Positions 25,092 to 33,008 of a stretch of DNA of 64,000 nt are shown here, piece by piece. The notes below the pieces were generated by a model. It saw nothing but the letters and a program-made list of their open reading frames with translations. It was not told the DNA's origin and ran no database searches. The stretch spans positions 1,716,001 through 1,780,000 of the forward strand of contig NZ_CP115465.1 of assembly GCF_027912535.1 (NCBI RefSeq). Direction: 5' to 3'. The DNA is from Brevundimonas sp. NIBR11 (GTDB taxonomy: Bacteria; Pseudomonadota; Alphaproteobacteria; Caulobacterales; Caulobacteraceae). Both the position numbers and the translations under genes were made by a program. Within the stretch, counting starts at the first letter, position 1. Every line of letters begins with the position of its first letter.

Positions 25092-25825
25092 TGCTGCATA
25101 TGCCCTCCCCGACGCTGATTGTTCCTGAAATGGCGACCCCTACCGGCCAGGCGCTCTTCTCCGCGAACAGCAGCTGGGTCGTTCCGGCGGCCGTTACCCT
25201 CATCTGTGGGGTCGCGGTCGGAAATGGCGGCGGCGGGTCAGGGACCGGGGCCGGCGGCGGGGCCGCCCTCGCGTGGTCCAACGACATCGTCGTCGTTCCG
25301 GGCGAGACGCTGACCCTCTCCATGTCCACCGCTTACGAAGGCCGGGTGGGGGCGGCGATCATTCGAGCTTCGTCGGGCGAGGTGCTGCTGTTCGCTGAGC
25401 GGGGCGGGAGTACGTTCGACAGCAGCGGCGCGGCCGGCGGCTCATACATATTCGGCGCAGGCGCGACCTCCGGCGGCGGCGCTGGCGGATACGGCGGCAA
25501 CGGCGCGGGCTCTGCCAACGAGGGCGGCGGCGGCGGAGCGGGCGGCTATTCAGGTCCTGGCGGCAACGGCGGGTTCAGTGGGGCTCCTACGGGTGGCGCA
25601 GGTAGTGGCGGCGGCGGTGGCGGCGGCTCCTACGGCGGGTTCGGCACGCGCGGCGGCGGCGTCGGACTGCTGGGCCAAGGCGCAAGCGGCGGGCCGGGCG
25701 AGAACGGCTCCGGCGGCGATTTCGGCGGCGGCGGCAACAGAAACATGAGTGCATCCGGGGCGGGCATCCGCCTGATCCACGGACCCGGTCGGGCCTTCCC
25801 CACTACTAACACAGGAGACCTGTGA
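25091..25825 (+). CDS. Glycine-rich tail fibre tip / adhesin-like protein
   Basis: The 244-residue protein starts at the collagen fibre stop. After an N-terminal beta domain ([19 protein letters not shown]) the rest, coded about 25380-25770, is extremely Gly-rich ([12 protein letters not shown] and similar), the pattern of polyglycine receptor-binding tips. Known adhesins of this type in T-even-like phages pack Gly-rich helices with variable loops; the analogy is inferred from composition. It probably sits at the end of the fibre. Confidence 0.75.
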   Translation: MLHMPSPTLIVPEMATPTGQALFSANSSWVVPAAVTLICGVAVGNGGGGSGTGAGGGAALAWSNDIVVVPGETLTLSMSTAYEGRVGAAIIRASSGEVLLFAERGGSTFDSSGAAGGSYIFGAGATSGGGAGGYGGNGAGSANEGGGGGAGGYSGPGGNGGFSGAPTGGAGSGGGGGGGSYGGFGTRGGGVGLLGQGASGGPGENGSGGDFGGGGNRNMSASGAGIRLIHGPGRAFPTTNTGDL

Positions 25826-26148
25826 TGCCCTTTGTCCTCGACGGCCAAACCCTGCCGCCGGGCCAGCCTTTCACGACGGGCGACGTGCAGTATCCGGCAA
25901 ATGTGCTGGACCTTTGGACGGCCGAGGAACTGGCCGAGATCGGCGTGGTCTGGGTCGAGCCGGAGCCGCAGCCCTTCGACCGGCTCGGCCCCGCCAAATC
26001 GGCGCTGGCCGCCTCGGACATCACGGTGCTGCGCTGCTTCGAGCAGGGCCAAACCGTTCCGCCTGAATGGGTCGCCTATCGCGAGATCCTTCGCGCGATC
26101 GTGAGCGGCGGAGACAACCCTCAACCGACCCGTCCGGACTGGCCCTGA
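25825..26148 (+). CDS. Probable tail fibre assembly protein, 107 aa
   Basis: It starts at ATG 25825 in a TGATG overlap, with AGGAGA 7 nt upstream. The N-terminal pattern YPANVLDLWTAEELAEIGV followed by a short Pro-rich segment resembles small fibre-assembly proteins encoded just after phage fibre genes. The C-terminal half contains VAYREILRAIV, also common in that group. Confidence 0.6.
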   Translation: MPFVLDGQTLPPGQPFTTGDVQYPANVLDLWTAEELAEIGVVWVEPEPQPFDRLGPAKSALAASDITVLRCFEQGQTVPPEWVAYREILRAIVSGGDNPQPTRPDWP

Positions 26149-26220
26149 GCCGTCCTAACTGGCCCAAGCCCGCGCCCTGCGTCGGCTGCCTTGTATCGGC
26201 TGACCATCTTGGAGGGGCGG

Positions 26221-26544
26221 ATGATCGACCCGCGTGACTACGCCGCCTTCTGGGGCCTTTGCGGCGGGCTGTTCTACGGCGCCATCGGCCTGATCACCGC
26301 CTATTCGGCGAAGGTCGGAAACCCCGTCGCCCGCCGGAAGGCGTGGCTGGAGATGATGATCGCACCGGTGTTCGGCCCGATCTGCGCCGAAGCCGTGACG
26401 GTCGCCGTCTTGGCCGTCATGCCCGGCCTCGGCATGCCCGCCGTCGCTCTGACGACCGGGTTTCTCGCCGTGCCGTGCGGCCCTGTCCTCTTCAACCGGC
26501 TGAAGGAAGCGGTCCTCAAGCGCCTCGGAGCCAACGACCAATGA
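26221..26544 (+). CDS. Small membrane protein, holin candidate, 107 aa
   Basis: GGAGGGG at 26211-26217 selects ATG 26221. The protein has about three hydrophobic helices (FWGLCGGLFYGAIGLITAYS, a central AEAVTVAVLAVMP helix and ALTTGFLAV) and a short basic C-terminus (NRLKEAVLKRL). That fits a LydA-type holin at the start of the lysis region. Confidence 0.6.
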   Translation: MIDPRDYAAFWGLCGGLFYGAIGLITAYSAKVGNPVARRKAWLEMMIAPVFGPICAEAVTVAVLAVMPGLGMPAVALTTGFLAVPCGPVLFNRLKEAVLKRLGANDQ

Positions 26545-27083
26545 CCCTGCAACACACTCTGGCCCTGTACTCGGGGCTGACGTATCTCGCCGCCGCCGGC
26601 GTCTGCATCCCGATCCTGAAGGTGCTGGGGCCGCTCTACCCGTCGCGGGTAACCGCGCCGAAATGGCTGCTCATCTGCGGTGCGGTCTACATGGCGGTGT
26701 TGGTCTTTCGGGGCGTGACCATCCTATTCCCCGGCCAGATCGTGACCCTGTCGGCGATCAGCTGGGTCTCGCCGCTAAAGGCGTCGGCGGACCTGGGCCT
26801 GATGCTGATCCTGCTGGACGCCGTGCTCCGCTGGCGGTCGCCTCCGCCGCTGATCTCGCGCCTGCTGGCCATCGCGGCACGCAACGGGGTGTCGGACAAG
26901 GGGCTGGTCCAGATGGGGTTCGAAGCCCCGGCCGTGGCGGCCGCCGATTATTCCGCCAGCGAAGATCCCCACCACGCCAATCTAGGGCCGCGCTGGATGC
27001 GTCTGACGACGTTGATCGGGGCGGTGGCGCTGATTGCGGCTATCGTCGCAACGATCGTCCTGAACAGTTCGGCGGCCACGTAG
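26541..27083 (+). CDS. Phage membrane protein, 180 aa
   Basis: It starts in an ATGA overlap with the holin candidate. Three hydrophobic helices lie in the first 100 residues, then a soluble linker, then a final hydrophobic helix (LIGAVALIAAIVATIVLN). It could be a second holin component or an exclusion-type protein. No family recognised. Confidence 0.6.
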   Translation: MTLQHTLALYSGLTYLAAAGVCIPILKVLGPLYPSRVTAPKWLLICGAVYMAVLVFRGVTILFPGQIVTLSAISWVSPLKASADLGLMLILLDAVLRWRSPPPLISRLLAIAARNGVSDKGLVQMGFEAPAVAAADYSASEDPHHANLGPRWMRLTTLIGAVALIAAIVATIVLNSSAAT

Positions 27084-27245
27084 GCGCGAACCGGGTTCGC
27101 CAGTCTTCCACTCGGCGGCCCGCATTGGAGGTTCAGGAGATCTCCAACGCGAGCCGCCTCTTGGGATTCCAGAGCCGAGGCTCTGATTGGAAGACGGCAC
27201 CCGCGCAGCATCACCTCAAAAATCGGCGGACGCGAGGTCGCTTTG

Positions 27246-27326
27246 CTAGGGCCAGATCGCGACGAGAGCGATCACAGCGGCGCCGACCATGACGCAGGCC
27301 CAGAAGATTTCCCGCTTCGAGAACAT
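27246..27326 (-). CDS. Possible 26-aa single-helix membrane peptide
   Basis: ATG 27326 to TAG 27246-27248 codes MFSKREIFWACVMV plus a hydrophobic tail ending AIWP. Its layout resembles the 32-residue membrane peptide coded at 28294-28392. No ribosome-binding site is visible and the start codon abuts a perfect 12-bp hairpin, so this may be chance. Confidence 0.3.
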   Translation of the reverse strand: MFSKREIFWACVMVGAAVIALVAIWP

Positions 27327-27327
27327 G

Positions 27328-27356
27328 ACTACGGAAGCCCGACCGGCTTCCGTAGT
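27328..27356. repeat. Perfect 12-bp inverted repeat with 5-nt loop
   Basis: ACTACGGAAGCC at 27328-27339 pairs fully with GGCTTCCGTAGT at 27345-27356. It lies after the leftward IPTL-CTERM gene. No clear T-run follows on either strand, so it is either a weak terminator or an operator/RNA-processing structure. The rest of 27084-27386 shows no convincing larger gene. Confidence 0.6.
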
Positions 27357-27386
27357 TGCGTTAAAACGCCGACAGGTCAGGGACCG

Positions 27387-27458
27387 TCAGCCCGCGATGG
27401 AAGTCCAGAGCACGGCGGCCGCCCAGGCGATGCCGACGACGACCAGAGCGACGATCAC
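27387..27458 (-). CDS. Possible 23-aa membrane peptide coupled to the IPTL-CTERM gene
   Basis: GTG 27458 overlaps the stop of the IPTL-CTERM gene (GTGA). It codes a single hydrophobic helix (IVALVVVGIAWAAAVLW) ending TSIAG. Coupling and hydrophobicity support it; the length makes it uncertain. Confidence 0.35.
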   Translation of the reverse strand: MIVALVVVGIAWAAAVLWTSIAG

Positions 27459-28177
27459 GACGCGAGGCCGGTGCGACGACGCTGAAGGTACAGAGCCGCA
27501 CCGCCCGCGAGCACCGTGCCAAACAGGATCATAGCCCATTCGGACATGGTCGGGACGGCTGCAGCTGCCGTGATCAATGTCGGACCCGTACCGCTCGTCA
27601 GAGCGCCGTTTCGGAATGTCCAGGTTGAGCGGTACGCTGCCGCGCCGGCCGGGAACTGCGCAACCCCGGCGCGGCCCGCGTTCGCGTTGTCGATAATGAA
27701 CTGCCCGCCCGCATTGGATGCTCGATTTAAGCCCTGGGTGTTGACCTCAACGTCGAAATCGCCTGCGGCCAAATCGGATCGATCAATCAGAACGAACTGA
27801 ACGCTCGACCGCCTCCCGTCGACACCGCAGCAAAGACCAACGTTGGCGTACGTGGCAATGAAAGCGGGTCTGCCGCCCAACGTCGAAGTTCCGTAGTTGG
27901 CCTGCCCCGTCTCCGATCTGGCCTCGAGATCGTCGAAAAACGGCACGATCGTATCGGTATTGTCGGCTTTGAGCAGTGTTGCATTCTGGGTGATCAGACC
28001 GTTCGTATATGACGCCTCCGCTCCAACCTTTATGGCGAACGGCAGGGTGACAGCCATGGTGTTGTCATCACCCAAAGGCAGCGGAGTAGTTACGGTTGGA
28101 AGAGGCCGGAATGATTGGGCCGTGGCGCCCGTCGCGATGAGAGAGGTCGCCAAAGCGACAACGGTGTACAGCTTCAT
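27455..28177 (-). CDS. Secreted protein with IPTL-CTERM sorting tail (first of three)
   Basis: The 240-residue product begins with a signal peptide (MKLYTVVALATSLIATG, then ATAQ). The body looks like a NIDO-like domain (FAIKVGAEASYTNGLIT near the start, IATYANVGLCCG in the middle). It ends with PTMSEWAMILFGTVLAGG, a short hydrophobic remainder and RRR, the IPTL-CTERM arrangement: motif, membrane helix, basic tail. Such proteins are thought to be handled by a dedicated sorting system in the envelope. The start at 28177 was chosen because it gives the signal peptide. It is not a phage structural gene. Confidence 0.82.
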   Translation of the reverse strand: MKLYTVVALATSLIATGATAQSFRPLPTVTTPLPLGDDNTMAVTLPFAIKVGAEASYTNGLITQNATLLKADNTDTIVPFFDDLEARSETGQANYGTSTLGGRPAFIATYANVGLCCGVDGRRSSVQFVLIDRSDLAAGDFDVEVNTQGLNRASNAGGQFIIDNANAGRAGVAQFPAGAAAYRSTWTFRNGALTSGTGPTLITAAAAVPTMSEWAMILFGTVLAGGAALYLQRRRTGLAS

Positions 28178-28293
28178 GCAATAGTCCCCGGAATGAGACC
28201 AGGGTTCTGGCAGTAACCGGCGCGCCCAGCAAGCGTCTCTTTTAACAATACTTTTTCCAACGGGCTGGTTTTGGTGGTCTAAGCCCAAGGTTG

Positions 28294-28392
28294 TCAGAGC
28301 AGCGGCCACACCGTCAGCCCGACCATCGCCGCCACGGCCACGATCATCAGAGCGATCCAGAACCATTCCTCGCGGTCGCGGCGTCGGCTCAT
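28294..28392 (-). CDS. 32-aa single-pass membrane peptide
   Basis: It starts at ATG 28392 in an ATGA overlap with the upstream 63-aa gene. It has an MSRRRDREEW head and one hydrophobic helix (FWIALMIVAVAAMVGLTVW). The coupling makes it credible. Possibly linked to lysis or membrane targeting; function unknown. Confidence 0.55.
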   Translation of the reverse strand: MSRRRDREEWFWIALMIVAVAAMVGLTVWPLL

Positions 28393-28580
28393 GCCATCGT
28401 CCGGCTGATCAGTTGGTCGGTCAGGTCTAGGTGCGCTTCCAGCGCGGCGATCGCGTCGTTGCGCGCACGTTCTGCCGCTGCGCGATCGCCAGCCATCAGG
28501 TGCGCCCCGAACTCGGTGATCTTCGCCGACATCAGTTGTTCGGCGCCCATGGCGCGCCGCTCCAGCATCCCGTCGTCCAT
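28389..28580 (-). CDS. Small helical protein, 63 aa, unknown
   Basis: It starts at 28580 (MDDGMLERRAM) and is predicted to be helical throughout, ending DLTDQLISRTMA. It is translationally coupled to the membrane peptide downstream. It is divergent from the endolysin gene, with an 84-bp gap that should hold both promoters. Confidence 0.55.
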   Translation of the reverse strand: MDDGMLERRAMGAEQLMSAKITEFGAHLMAGDRAAAERARNDAIAALEAHLDLTDQLISRTMA

Positions 28581-28664
28581 CCGTCGTCCCGTGACCTGAC
28601 CAGCCCCGCGACACCTTAGCCATAAGCGCACGCCGTGCGCATCCCCTGACAATGGAGAGAGACC

Positions 28665-29246
28665 ATGACCACCACGCCAGCGGCGGGGTTCGATCCCGCG
28701 CGCTTCTTCGCCGGGGTGCGCAGGCGCTTCGGCCGCCTGTCCCAAGGACAGGTCGAAGGCTTCAACACCCTGCTGACCGCGCTCTCGGACTGGCCCGTCA
28801 GCTGGGTCGCCTATGCTTTGGCGACGACCTGGCACGAGACGGCGATGACGATGCAGCCGGTGAAGGAAAATGGCGGCCTCGCCTACTTCCGGCGCATGTA
28901 CGACATCGATGGCGACCGGCCGGCCAAGGCGCGCGAGCTAGGCAACCTGACGCCGGGCGACGGGGCCAAGTATGCGGGACGCGGCTACGTCCAACTGACC
29001 GGGCGGACGAACTACGCCCGCTATGGCCTCGCCGATCGGCCGGACGACGCGATGAAGCCGGACGTGGCGGCGTCGATCCTGAAGGACGGGATGGCGCACG
29101 GCCGGTTCACCGGCAAGGCGCTGAAGGACTATCTGCCCGGTGACTATGTGAAAGCCCGTCGGATCATCAACGGGACCGACAAGGCCACCGAGATCGCCGG
29201 ACACGCCGTCGGCTTCGAGGCCGCGCTCCGGGAGGCAGGGCGGTGA
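28665..29246 (+). CDS. Endolysin, glycoside hydrolase 19-type
   Basis: 193 residues. ATTWHETAMTMQPVKE contains the catalytic-type Glu of the GH19/chitinase-like fold. KYAGRGYVQLTGRTNYARYG matches the conserved GRGYVQLTG core of phage GH19 lysozymes. No signal peptide is seen, so release needs the holin. The i-spanin start overlaps its stop (GTGA). Confidence 0.88.
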   Translation: MTTTPAAGFDPARFFAGVRRRFGRLSQGQVEGFNTLLTALSDWPVSWVAYALATTWHETAMTMQPVKENGGLAYFRRMYDIDGDRPAKARELGNLTPGDGAKYAGRGYVQLTGRTNYARYGLADRPDDAMKPDVAASILKDGMAHGRFTGKALKDYLPGDYVKARRIINGTDKATEIAGHAVGFEAALREAGR

Positions 29247-29611
29247 ACGTCCGTCCCGTCCTGCTGCTGATCGCAGGCCTCGGCGTCATGCTGCTCCTGC
29301 TGCTCGCCTACTGCACGGTCACCGGCCCCTCGCGCCAAGCCGCTCGCCAGTCCCGCGATAACGCCACCATGGCCCAGACCCGCACCGAATCCGCTCTTGA
29401 GGCCATCACCGAGATCGGTCGCCTCGATGATCGCGGCCAAGCCACCTCCACCCAAGTCCAAGAGGCCCAGAATGCGATACGCCAAGCTCCTCCTGCTGAC
29501 CGCGACCGTGTCGCTCGCTTTCAGCTCTGCCGCCTGCAGCACCGTGCCGATTGCGACCGGCTGCTCGGAACTGGCCCGGTCGGTCCTGACGCGGTCAACC
29601 CCGCACGCTGA
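29243..29611 (+). CDS. Inner-membrane spanin (Rz-like)
   Basis: GTG 29243 overlaps the endolysin stop. A single N-terminal membrane helix (VLLLIAGLGVMLLLLLAY) is followed by a charged helical periplasmic part of about 95 residues. Size, topology and the nested lipoprotein gene all fit an Rz-type i-spanin that fuses the membranes after endolysin action. Confidence 0.75.
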   Translation: MNVRPVLLLIAGLGVMLLLLLAYCTVTGPSRQAARQSRDNATMAQTRTESALEAITEIGRLDDRGQATSTQVQEAQNAIRQAPPADRDRVARFQLCRLQHRADCDRLLGTGPVGPDAVNPAR

Positions 29612-29798
29612 GATCGGCGACAGCGGAGACCCGACGCTGGACTGGCAGCTGTACGGGGCGGCTGAGACCGGCCAGCTGAACAAGGCCAACGACGACAAGG
29701 CGACGGGCTTCGCGATTATCAACGCATGCGAGGTCAGGGATGCGGAGGTGACCGCGAGGCTCGCCCGGCCGTGGTATCGACGGCTTTTGCCGGGCTAG
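29472..29798 (+). CDS. Outer-membrane spanin lipoprotein (Rz1-like), nested start in Rz
   Basis: It starts at ATG 29472 inside the Rz-like gene in another frame, overlapping it by 140 nt. The N-terminus MRYAKLLLLTATVSLAF ends in a lipobox with Cys (SSAAC) for acylation. At 108 residues it is longer than classic Rz1. The extra C-terminal part (WQLYGAAETGQLNKANDD) is not obviously related to known spanins. Confidence 0.72.
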   Translation: MRYAKLLLLTATVSLAFSSAACSTVPIATGCSELARSVLTRSTPHAEIGDSGDPTLDWQLYGAAETGQLNKANDDKATGFAIINACEVRDAEVTARLARPWYRRLLPG

Positions 29799-29963
29799 CG
29801 CATCGCTCAGACCACCTCTCTTCGCGTCGAGCCTCGGCTTCGCCATCACAGTCCGCCGGTCCTTCGGGGCTAGCGGACTTTCGTCGGTTTGCGACACAGG
29901 TCGTCTGCACCTTGTGCGTCGCTTTCTACGTGTTATCCCATCGTCGTCTTGAAGGGGGATTCC

Positions 29964-30539
29964 ATGAAACGCATTGCAGCTGTTGTCGTCGGCGGATGCC
30001 TAACTTTCTTGAGCAGCGGGGCGTTGGCGCAGACTGCCGACCTCGCCGTGACGGTGACCGACAGTCCTGACCCTGTGACGGCAGGAACGAACCTTGCTTA
30101 TTCAATCACGCTGATCAACAACGGTCCCAACCCTGCTACGACGGTGCAGATCTCTGACAATCTGCCGGCAGGTACAACTTTTCAGTCTATTTCTGCGCCG
30201 GGCTTGTGGAACTGCACCGTCCCGGCAGTTGGAACCGGCGGCACCGTTGCCTGTACAAGCGCCTCGCTGGCCTCAGGATCCCAAGCGGCATTCACTCTAA
30301 CAGTTCAGGTCAGCAACTCACTCGCGAACGGCACCGTTATCTCCAACACGGTCATGGGTTCAGCGGCCGAATTGGACGGAAACCCGGGTAACGAAATAGC
30401 CACAACGACGACCACGGTGTTCGCTCCGCCGCCCCCAGCCCCCGTTCCTACACTGACCGAGTGGGCCATGATCCTGTTCGGCACGATGCTCGCCGGCGGC
30501 GCAGCGGTCTATCTCCAGCGCCGGCGCCAGCTCATCTAG
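29964..30539 (+). CDS. Secreted DUF11-like protein with IPTL-CTERM tail (second of three)
   Basis: AAGGGGG lies about 7 nt before ATG 29964. A signal peptide (MKRIAAVVVGGCLTF, then ALAQ) leads into one DUF11-type beta-sandwich repeat (DSPDPVTAGTNLAYSITL, then NLPAGTTFQSIS). A Pro-rich spacer precedes PTLTEWAMILFGTMLAGG, a short membrane stretch and RRR. The tail is nearly identical to those of the genes at 27455 and 36110. It is followed by its own terminator. It probably alters the lysogen surface (inference). Confidence 0.85.
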   Translation: MKRIAAVVVGGCLTFLSSGALAQTADLAVTVTDSPDPVTAGTNLAYSITLINNGPNPATTVQISDNLPAGTTFQSISAPGLWNCTVPAVGTGGTVACTSASLASGSQAAFTLTVQVSNSLANGTVISNTVMGSAAELDGNPGNEIATTTTTVFAPPPPAPVPTLTEWAMILFGTMLAGGAAVYLQRRRQLI

Positions 30540-30560
30540 ATTAGCGCGGTCTGCCATCAG

Positions 30561-30597
30561 AGCCCCGTCGTCCCCTCACCAGGGCGGCGGGGCTTTT
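30561..30597 (+). terminator. Terminator after the second IPTL-CTERM gene
   Basis: AGCCCCG at 30561-30567 pairs with CGGGGCT at 30588-30594, followed by TTTT. It is 22 bp after the gene's stop codon. Confidence 0.8.
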
Positions 30598-30666
30598 GTC
30601 GTTCCAGCGACACAGGAACGGCGCCACCTTGCCCGCATTGATCCATCGGAGCCGGCCTATGAGGAA

Positions 30667-30749
30667 GGTGGCCCGGCGTATGCGCCTCCCCATCCTCTGA
30701 TTGTTGAAACCGGGGACCCCCGTTGGCCTAACACTGGTGGGGGTCTTCG
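30667..30749. repeat. Left copy of an 83-85-bp direct repeat with hairpin
   Basis: This stretch aligns with 36912-36996 over its whole length with few mismatches; 18 central bases (TTGAAACCGGGGACCCCC) are identical. It contains GACCCCC (30715-30721) facing GGGGGTC (30739-30745). It sits just past the stop of the leftward SRAP gene. The two direct copies enclose the 6.2-kb cargo block. Confidence 0.75.
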
Positions 30750-30753
30750 TTCG

Positions 30754-31467
30754 TTAGGCAGTCAAAATTTCCAACATCCCGTCAGGCAAGGGCCGCTGGA
30801 GCGCCTTCGCCTCATCCCACGGCGCCCGCATCCAGACGTCGCGCTCCTCTTCGGTCAGCAGGATCACGGGCATGGCCTTGCGGTGATAGGTCATCACAGG
30901 CTCGGCGCTGTCGGTCGTCAGGAAGGCGAACAGGTCGCAGGTTTCGGGACCGGTCTTCACCTTGCGCACGCAGGTCCAGGACAGGGCGTGAACTCCAGCG
31001 AAGAAGGCCAGCGGCTGATCCTGTGTCAGAGCGAACCAGATGGGTTTCTTGGTGCCCTGATAGTCCTGGTCCGGTTCGCTGAAGGCGTTGAACGGTACCA
31101 GGCAGCGATTGGCCGGGGAGAGCCACGGCTTCCAGTGCGGCGATGCGACGTTGCGGACGTTCGTGGTGCCCTTGTCCGGCTCCAACTCCAGATATCGTCT
31201 GAAGCCTTCGTCATCGACGACTGTGCCCTTGGCGCGGATTTTCTCGACGCGCTTTACCGTGGCGTCGAACAGTGCCTTTTTCGACGACGGCATCCCCCAG
31301 CGTGCTGTCGTCAGGATGCGCTCGCCACCTTCGTTCAGCCGGACGATCGGCGCGGCGTAGTCCGGGTAGATGTCGCGGGGCTCGAGGTTGCCGACGTCCG
31401 AGACCATCGCCCGCGTCATGGCGAGAATGTCGCCGGGGCCGGACTTCGCGCGGTACAGGTTGCACAT
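30754..31467 (-). CDS. SRAP-family DNA-protein crosslink peptidase (YedK/HMCES-like)
   Basis: The 237-residue protein begins MCNLYR, so Cys2 becomes the N-terminal catalytic residue after Met removal. Other family signatures are [20 protein letters not shown] with the active-site Glu, and [11 protein letters not shown] with the conserved His. SRAP proteins trap abasic sites in single-stranded DNA. It ends a leftward run of small genes and is separated from the nearest one by 45 bp. Confidence 0.93.
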   Translation of the reverse strand: MCNLYRAKSGPGDILAMTRAMVSDVGNLEPRDIYPDYAAPIVRLNEGGERILTTARWGMPSSKKALFDATVKRVEKIRAKGTVVDDEGFRRYLELEPDKGTTNVRNVASPHWKPWLSPANRCLVPFNAFSEPDQDYQGTKKPIWFALTQDQPLAFFAGVHALSWTCVRKVKTGPETCDLFAFLTTDSAEPVMTYHRKAMPVILLTEEERDVWMRAPWDEAKALQRPLPDGMLEILTA

Positions 31468-31512
31468 GGGCTGACGCTGGCCCGGACGTCAGTCCTTGTC
31501 CAGCCTAACCCT

Positions 31513-31737
31513 TCAGCCCTGACGAAGGCCCTCATCCTCGTGAGACTGCTCGTTCGGGAGCTTATCTTCCATCGGTTGCTGGTGCTTGGGCTTGCCGATC
31601 GTTGCGCCGTCACCAGTGCCGGGCCCTCCGGCCGAAGGAGGCAGATGAGGCTGGCGCGGGTCCACGCCGGGATCGGTCACATCCACTTGGCCGATCCCCC
31701 GATTGGCTTCCCCGGCATCGCCTAGAATTTTCGTCAT
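31513..31737 (-). CDS. Small disordered protein, 74 aa
   Basis: ATG 31737 overlaps the stop of the upstream gene (ATGA). The protein is rich in Gly, Pro, Asp and Glu (PRQPHLPPSAGGPGTGDG) and predicted to be disordered. It resembles small stress-associated proteins common in Caulobacterales in character, not by a known domain. Confidence 0.6.
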   Translation of the reverse strand: MTKILGDAGEANRGIGQVDVTDPGVDPRQPHLPPSAGGPGTGDGATIGKPKHQQPMEDKLPNEQSHEDEGLRQG

Positions 31738-31931
31738 CAGTCGCTCGTTGATCGGGATCGGGAAAAGATCAAAACGTCCTGGCGCCGTACCTCGACACCG
31801 CGGCGGCTGGGCATCGCCATCAGCTCCCTGACCCCACGAATGATTGCCAGGGCGTCGTTACTATAATCGGCTCTCTCGATGGCGGGGGCCATCGACTGCC
31901 CGTACTGAAAGCGGAACTCGTATTGCATCAC
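31737..31931 (-). CDS. Small protein, 64 aa, unknown
   Basis: The product starts M(M)QYEFRFQYGQSMAP and has a mixed alpha/beta pattern with a basic C-terminus. It is coupled to the gene at 31513-31737. A GGAAC element at 31964-31960 (coding strand) is 29 bp upstream. Function unknown. Confidence 0.55.
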   Translation of the reverse strand: MMQYEFRFQYGQSMAPAIERADYSNDALAIIRGVRELMAMPSRRGVEVRRQDVLIFSRSRSTSD

Positions 31932-32047
31932 AGTAGGCTAAAGGGTCGAGAGCGATGTCGTTCCTATGTCGGTGCGCCGACCCCCGGCCGACTTCTATCC
32001 TTTGACGTCGTTCATCGGACGGGCCCTGATTTGGAGGGTGGTAACGG

Positions 32048-32191
32048 TTAGTCACGGGGCTCATCGGGCGGCCGCAGCGGCGGCCGAGCTTCATTCTCCA
32101 TGCTGGAGGTGATCACTCGAGTGGCGAACCAGCCCATCGCCACGAGAGCAATGATGGCGATAACGTAGTGCCAGCGCAGGACCCGTTTCAT
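32048..32191 (-). CDS. 47-aa single-pass membrane protein
   Basis: ATG 32191 to TAA 32048-32050. It codes MKRVLRW followed by a hydrophobic helix (HYVIAIIALVAMGWFATRV) and a short Pro-rich acidic tail ending PPDEPRD. It lies 42 bp after the upstream small gene in the same orientation. The ribosome-binding site is weak. Confidence 0.5.
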   Translation of the reverse strand: MKRVLRWHYVIAIIALVAMGWFATRVITSSMENEARPPLRPPDEPRD

Positions 32192-32233
32192 GCGCAAAAG
32201 CCTGCCACGATGAGCCGGTCCAAAATTAGCCCG

Positions 32234-32410
32234 TCAGGGTCCTCCGGCGATCGCCCCGATAACAGCCATCGCTAGCGCTTCCATGTCGACACGACCACTG
32301 ACCTGCAAAGCGTCCGGGAGTTCGGAGACGGTGAGCTCCCCGGGAGCCGCTTCGGCCTGGCGACGAAACTCGGAGCGCATGGCCTCTGCCACCTGGGCTT
32401 CGGCGTCCAT
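32234..32410 (-). CDS. 58-aa small protein, unknown
   Basis: The start at 32410 overlaps the DUF3606 stop (TGATG). The product begins MDAEAQVAEAMRSEFRRQ and ends in a hydrophobic stretch (MAVIGAIAGGP). Translational coupling is the main evidence. Confidence 0.55.
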   Translation of the reverse strand: MDAEAQVAEAMRSEFRRQAEAAPGELTVSELPDALQVSGRVDMEALAMAVIGAIAGGP

Positions 32411-32592
32411 CAGCGACTACCATTCAGGTCCGCCTCGACGTCAGCCGCACGGTTGCCAACCCGCGCGACAGCTTCCCGTAATCCATCCTCGGTCACACCG
32501 AACTTCTTTGCCCAGTCTCGGACCTCGTAGTCTTCAGAAAGGCTGATCAGCTCGCGGTCTCGGCCGCCGGATTTGGATTTGTCGTCGCTCAT
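32410..32592 (-). CDS. DUF3606 domain protein, 60 aa
   Basis: The sequence has the DUF3606 pattern: MSDDKSKSGGRDRELI at the start, then EDYEVRDWAKKFGV and LREAVARVGN. It is coupled on both sides (ATGA with the KGG gene, TGATG with the 58-aa gene). DUF3606 proteins are small, often stress-related; molecular role unknown. Confidence 0.85.
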   Translation of the reverse strand: MSDDKSKSGGRDRELISLSEDYEVRDWAKKFGVTEDGLREAVARVGNRAADVEADLNGSR

Positions 32593-32792
32593 TGGGTGGC
32601 CCTCCGCTGACCAGTTGTTGATCCGCCCTTTCGGCCAGCTTCACGCGCGAGCTCAGAGTTCTGCGAAAAACTACGCTTCTCGGAAGGTACTGCGGCCCCG
32701 CCCTTACGTGCGATCTCGCGCTGACGTTCGGGGTTCATCGAGCCAAACCCTCTTTGTGGGATACGGTTAGAACCGGTGTCGGGATTGTCCAT
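32589..32792 (-). CDS. KGG-repeat stress protein (YciG/GsiB-like), 67 aa
   Basis: A GGAGG site selects the start at 32792 (MDNPDTGS). The protein contains GFGSMNPERQREIARKGG and AREAGRKGGS, two copies of the KGG motif of general stress proteins such as YciG. It is the first gene of the coupled leftward stress-type run. A GGAAC element lies at 32845-32841 on the coding strand. Confidence 0.8.
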   Translation of the reverse strand: MDNPDTGSNRIPQRGFGSMNPERQREIARKGGAAVPSEKRSFSQNSELAREAGRKGGSTTGQRRATQ

Positions 32793-33008
32793 GGCATCCT
32801 CCACTTTCACTGAGTGGCGAATCCCGAAGCGCCGACGTCAGTTCCTGTGTCGGGTCGCCGACGCCAGCTGGTATGTCGGCAATCCGATTGACTGAACTCT
32901 GCCGTTTCTGGGACGTTCAGTTCTATCGCGAGCTGGACAGGGCGTTCGCGACTGGAAGAGATCGGTAGCGTACGCCGCAAACTCCCGCCCGCCTGCGAGG
33001 AGAGCGAC

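Noticed and set aside
30695..30750. TTGAAACCGGGGACCCCC element as a tRNA fragment
   Set aside because: There is no acceptor stem, anticodon arm or TTCRANY T-loop. A hairpin repeat fits better.
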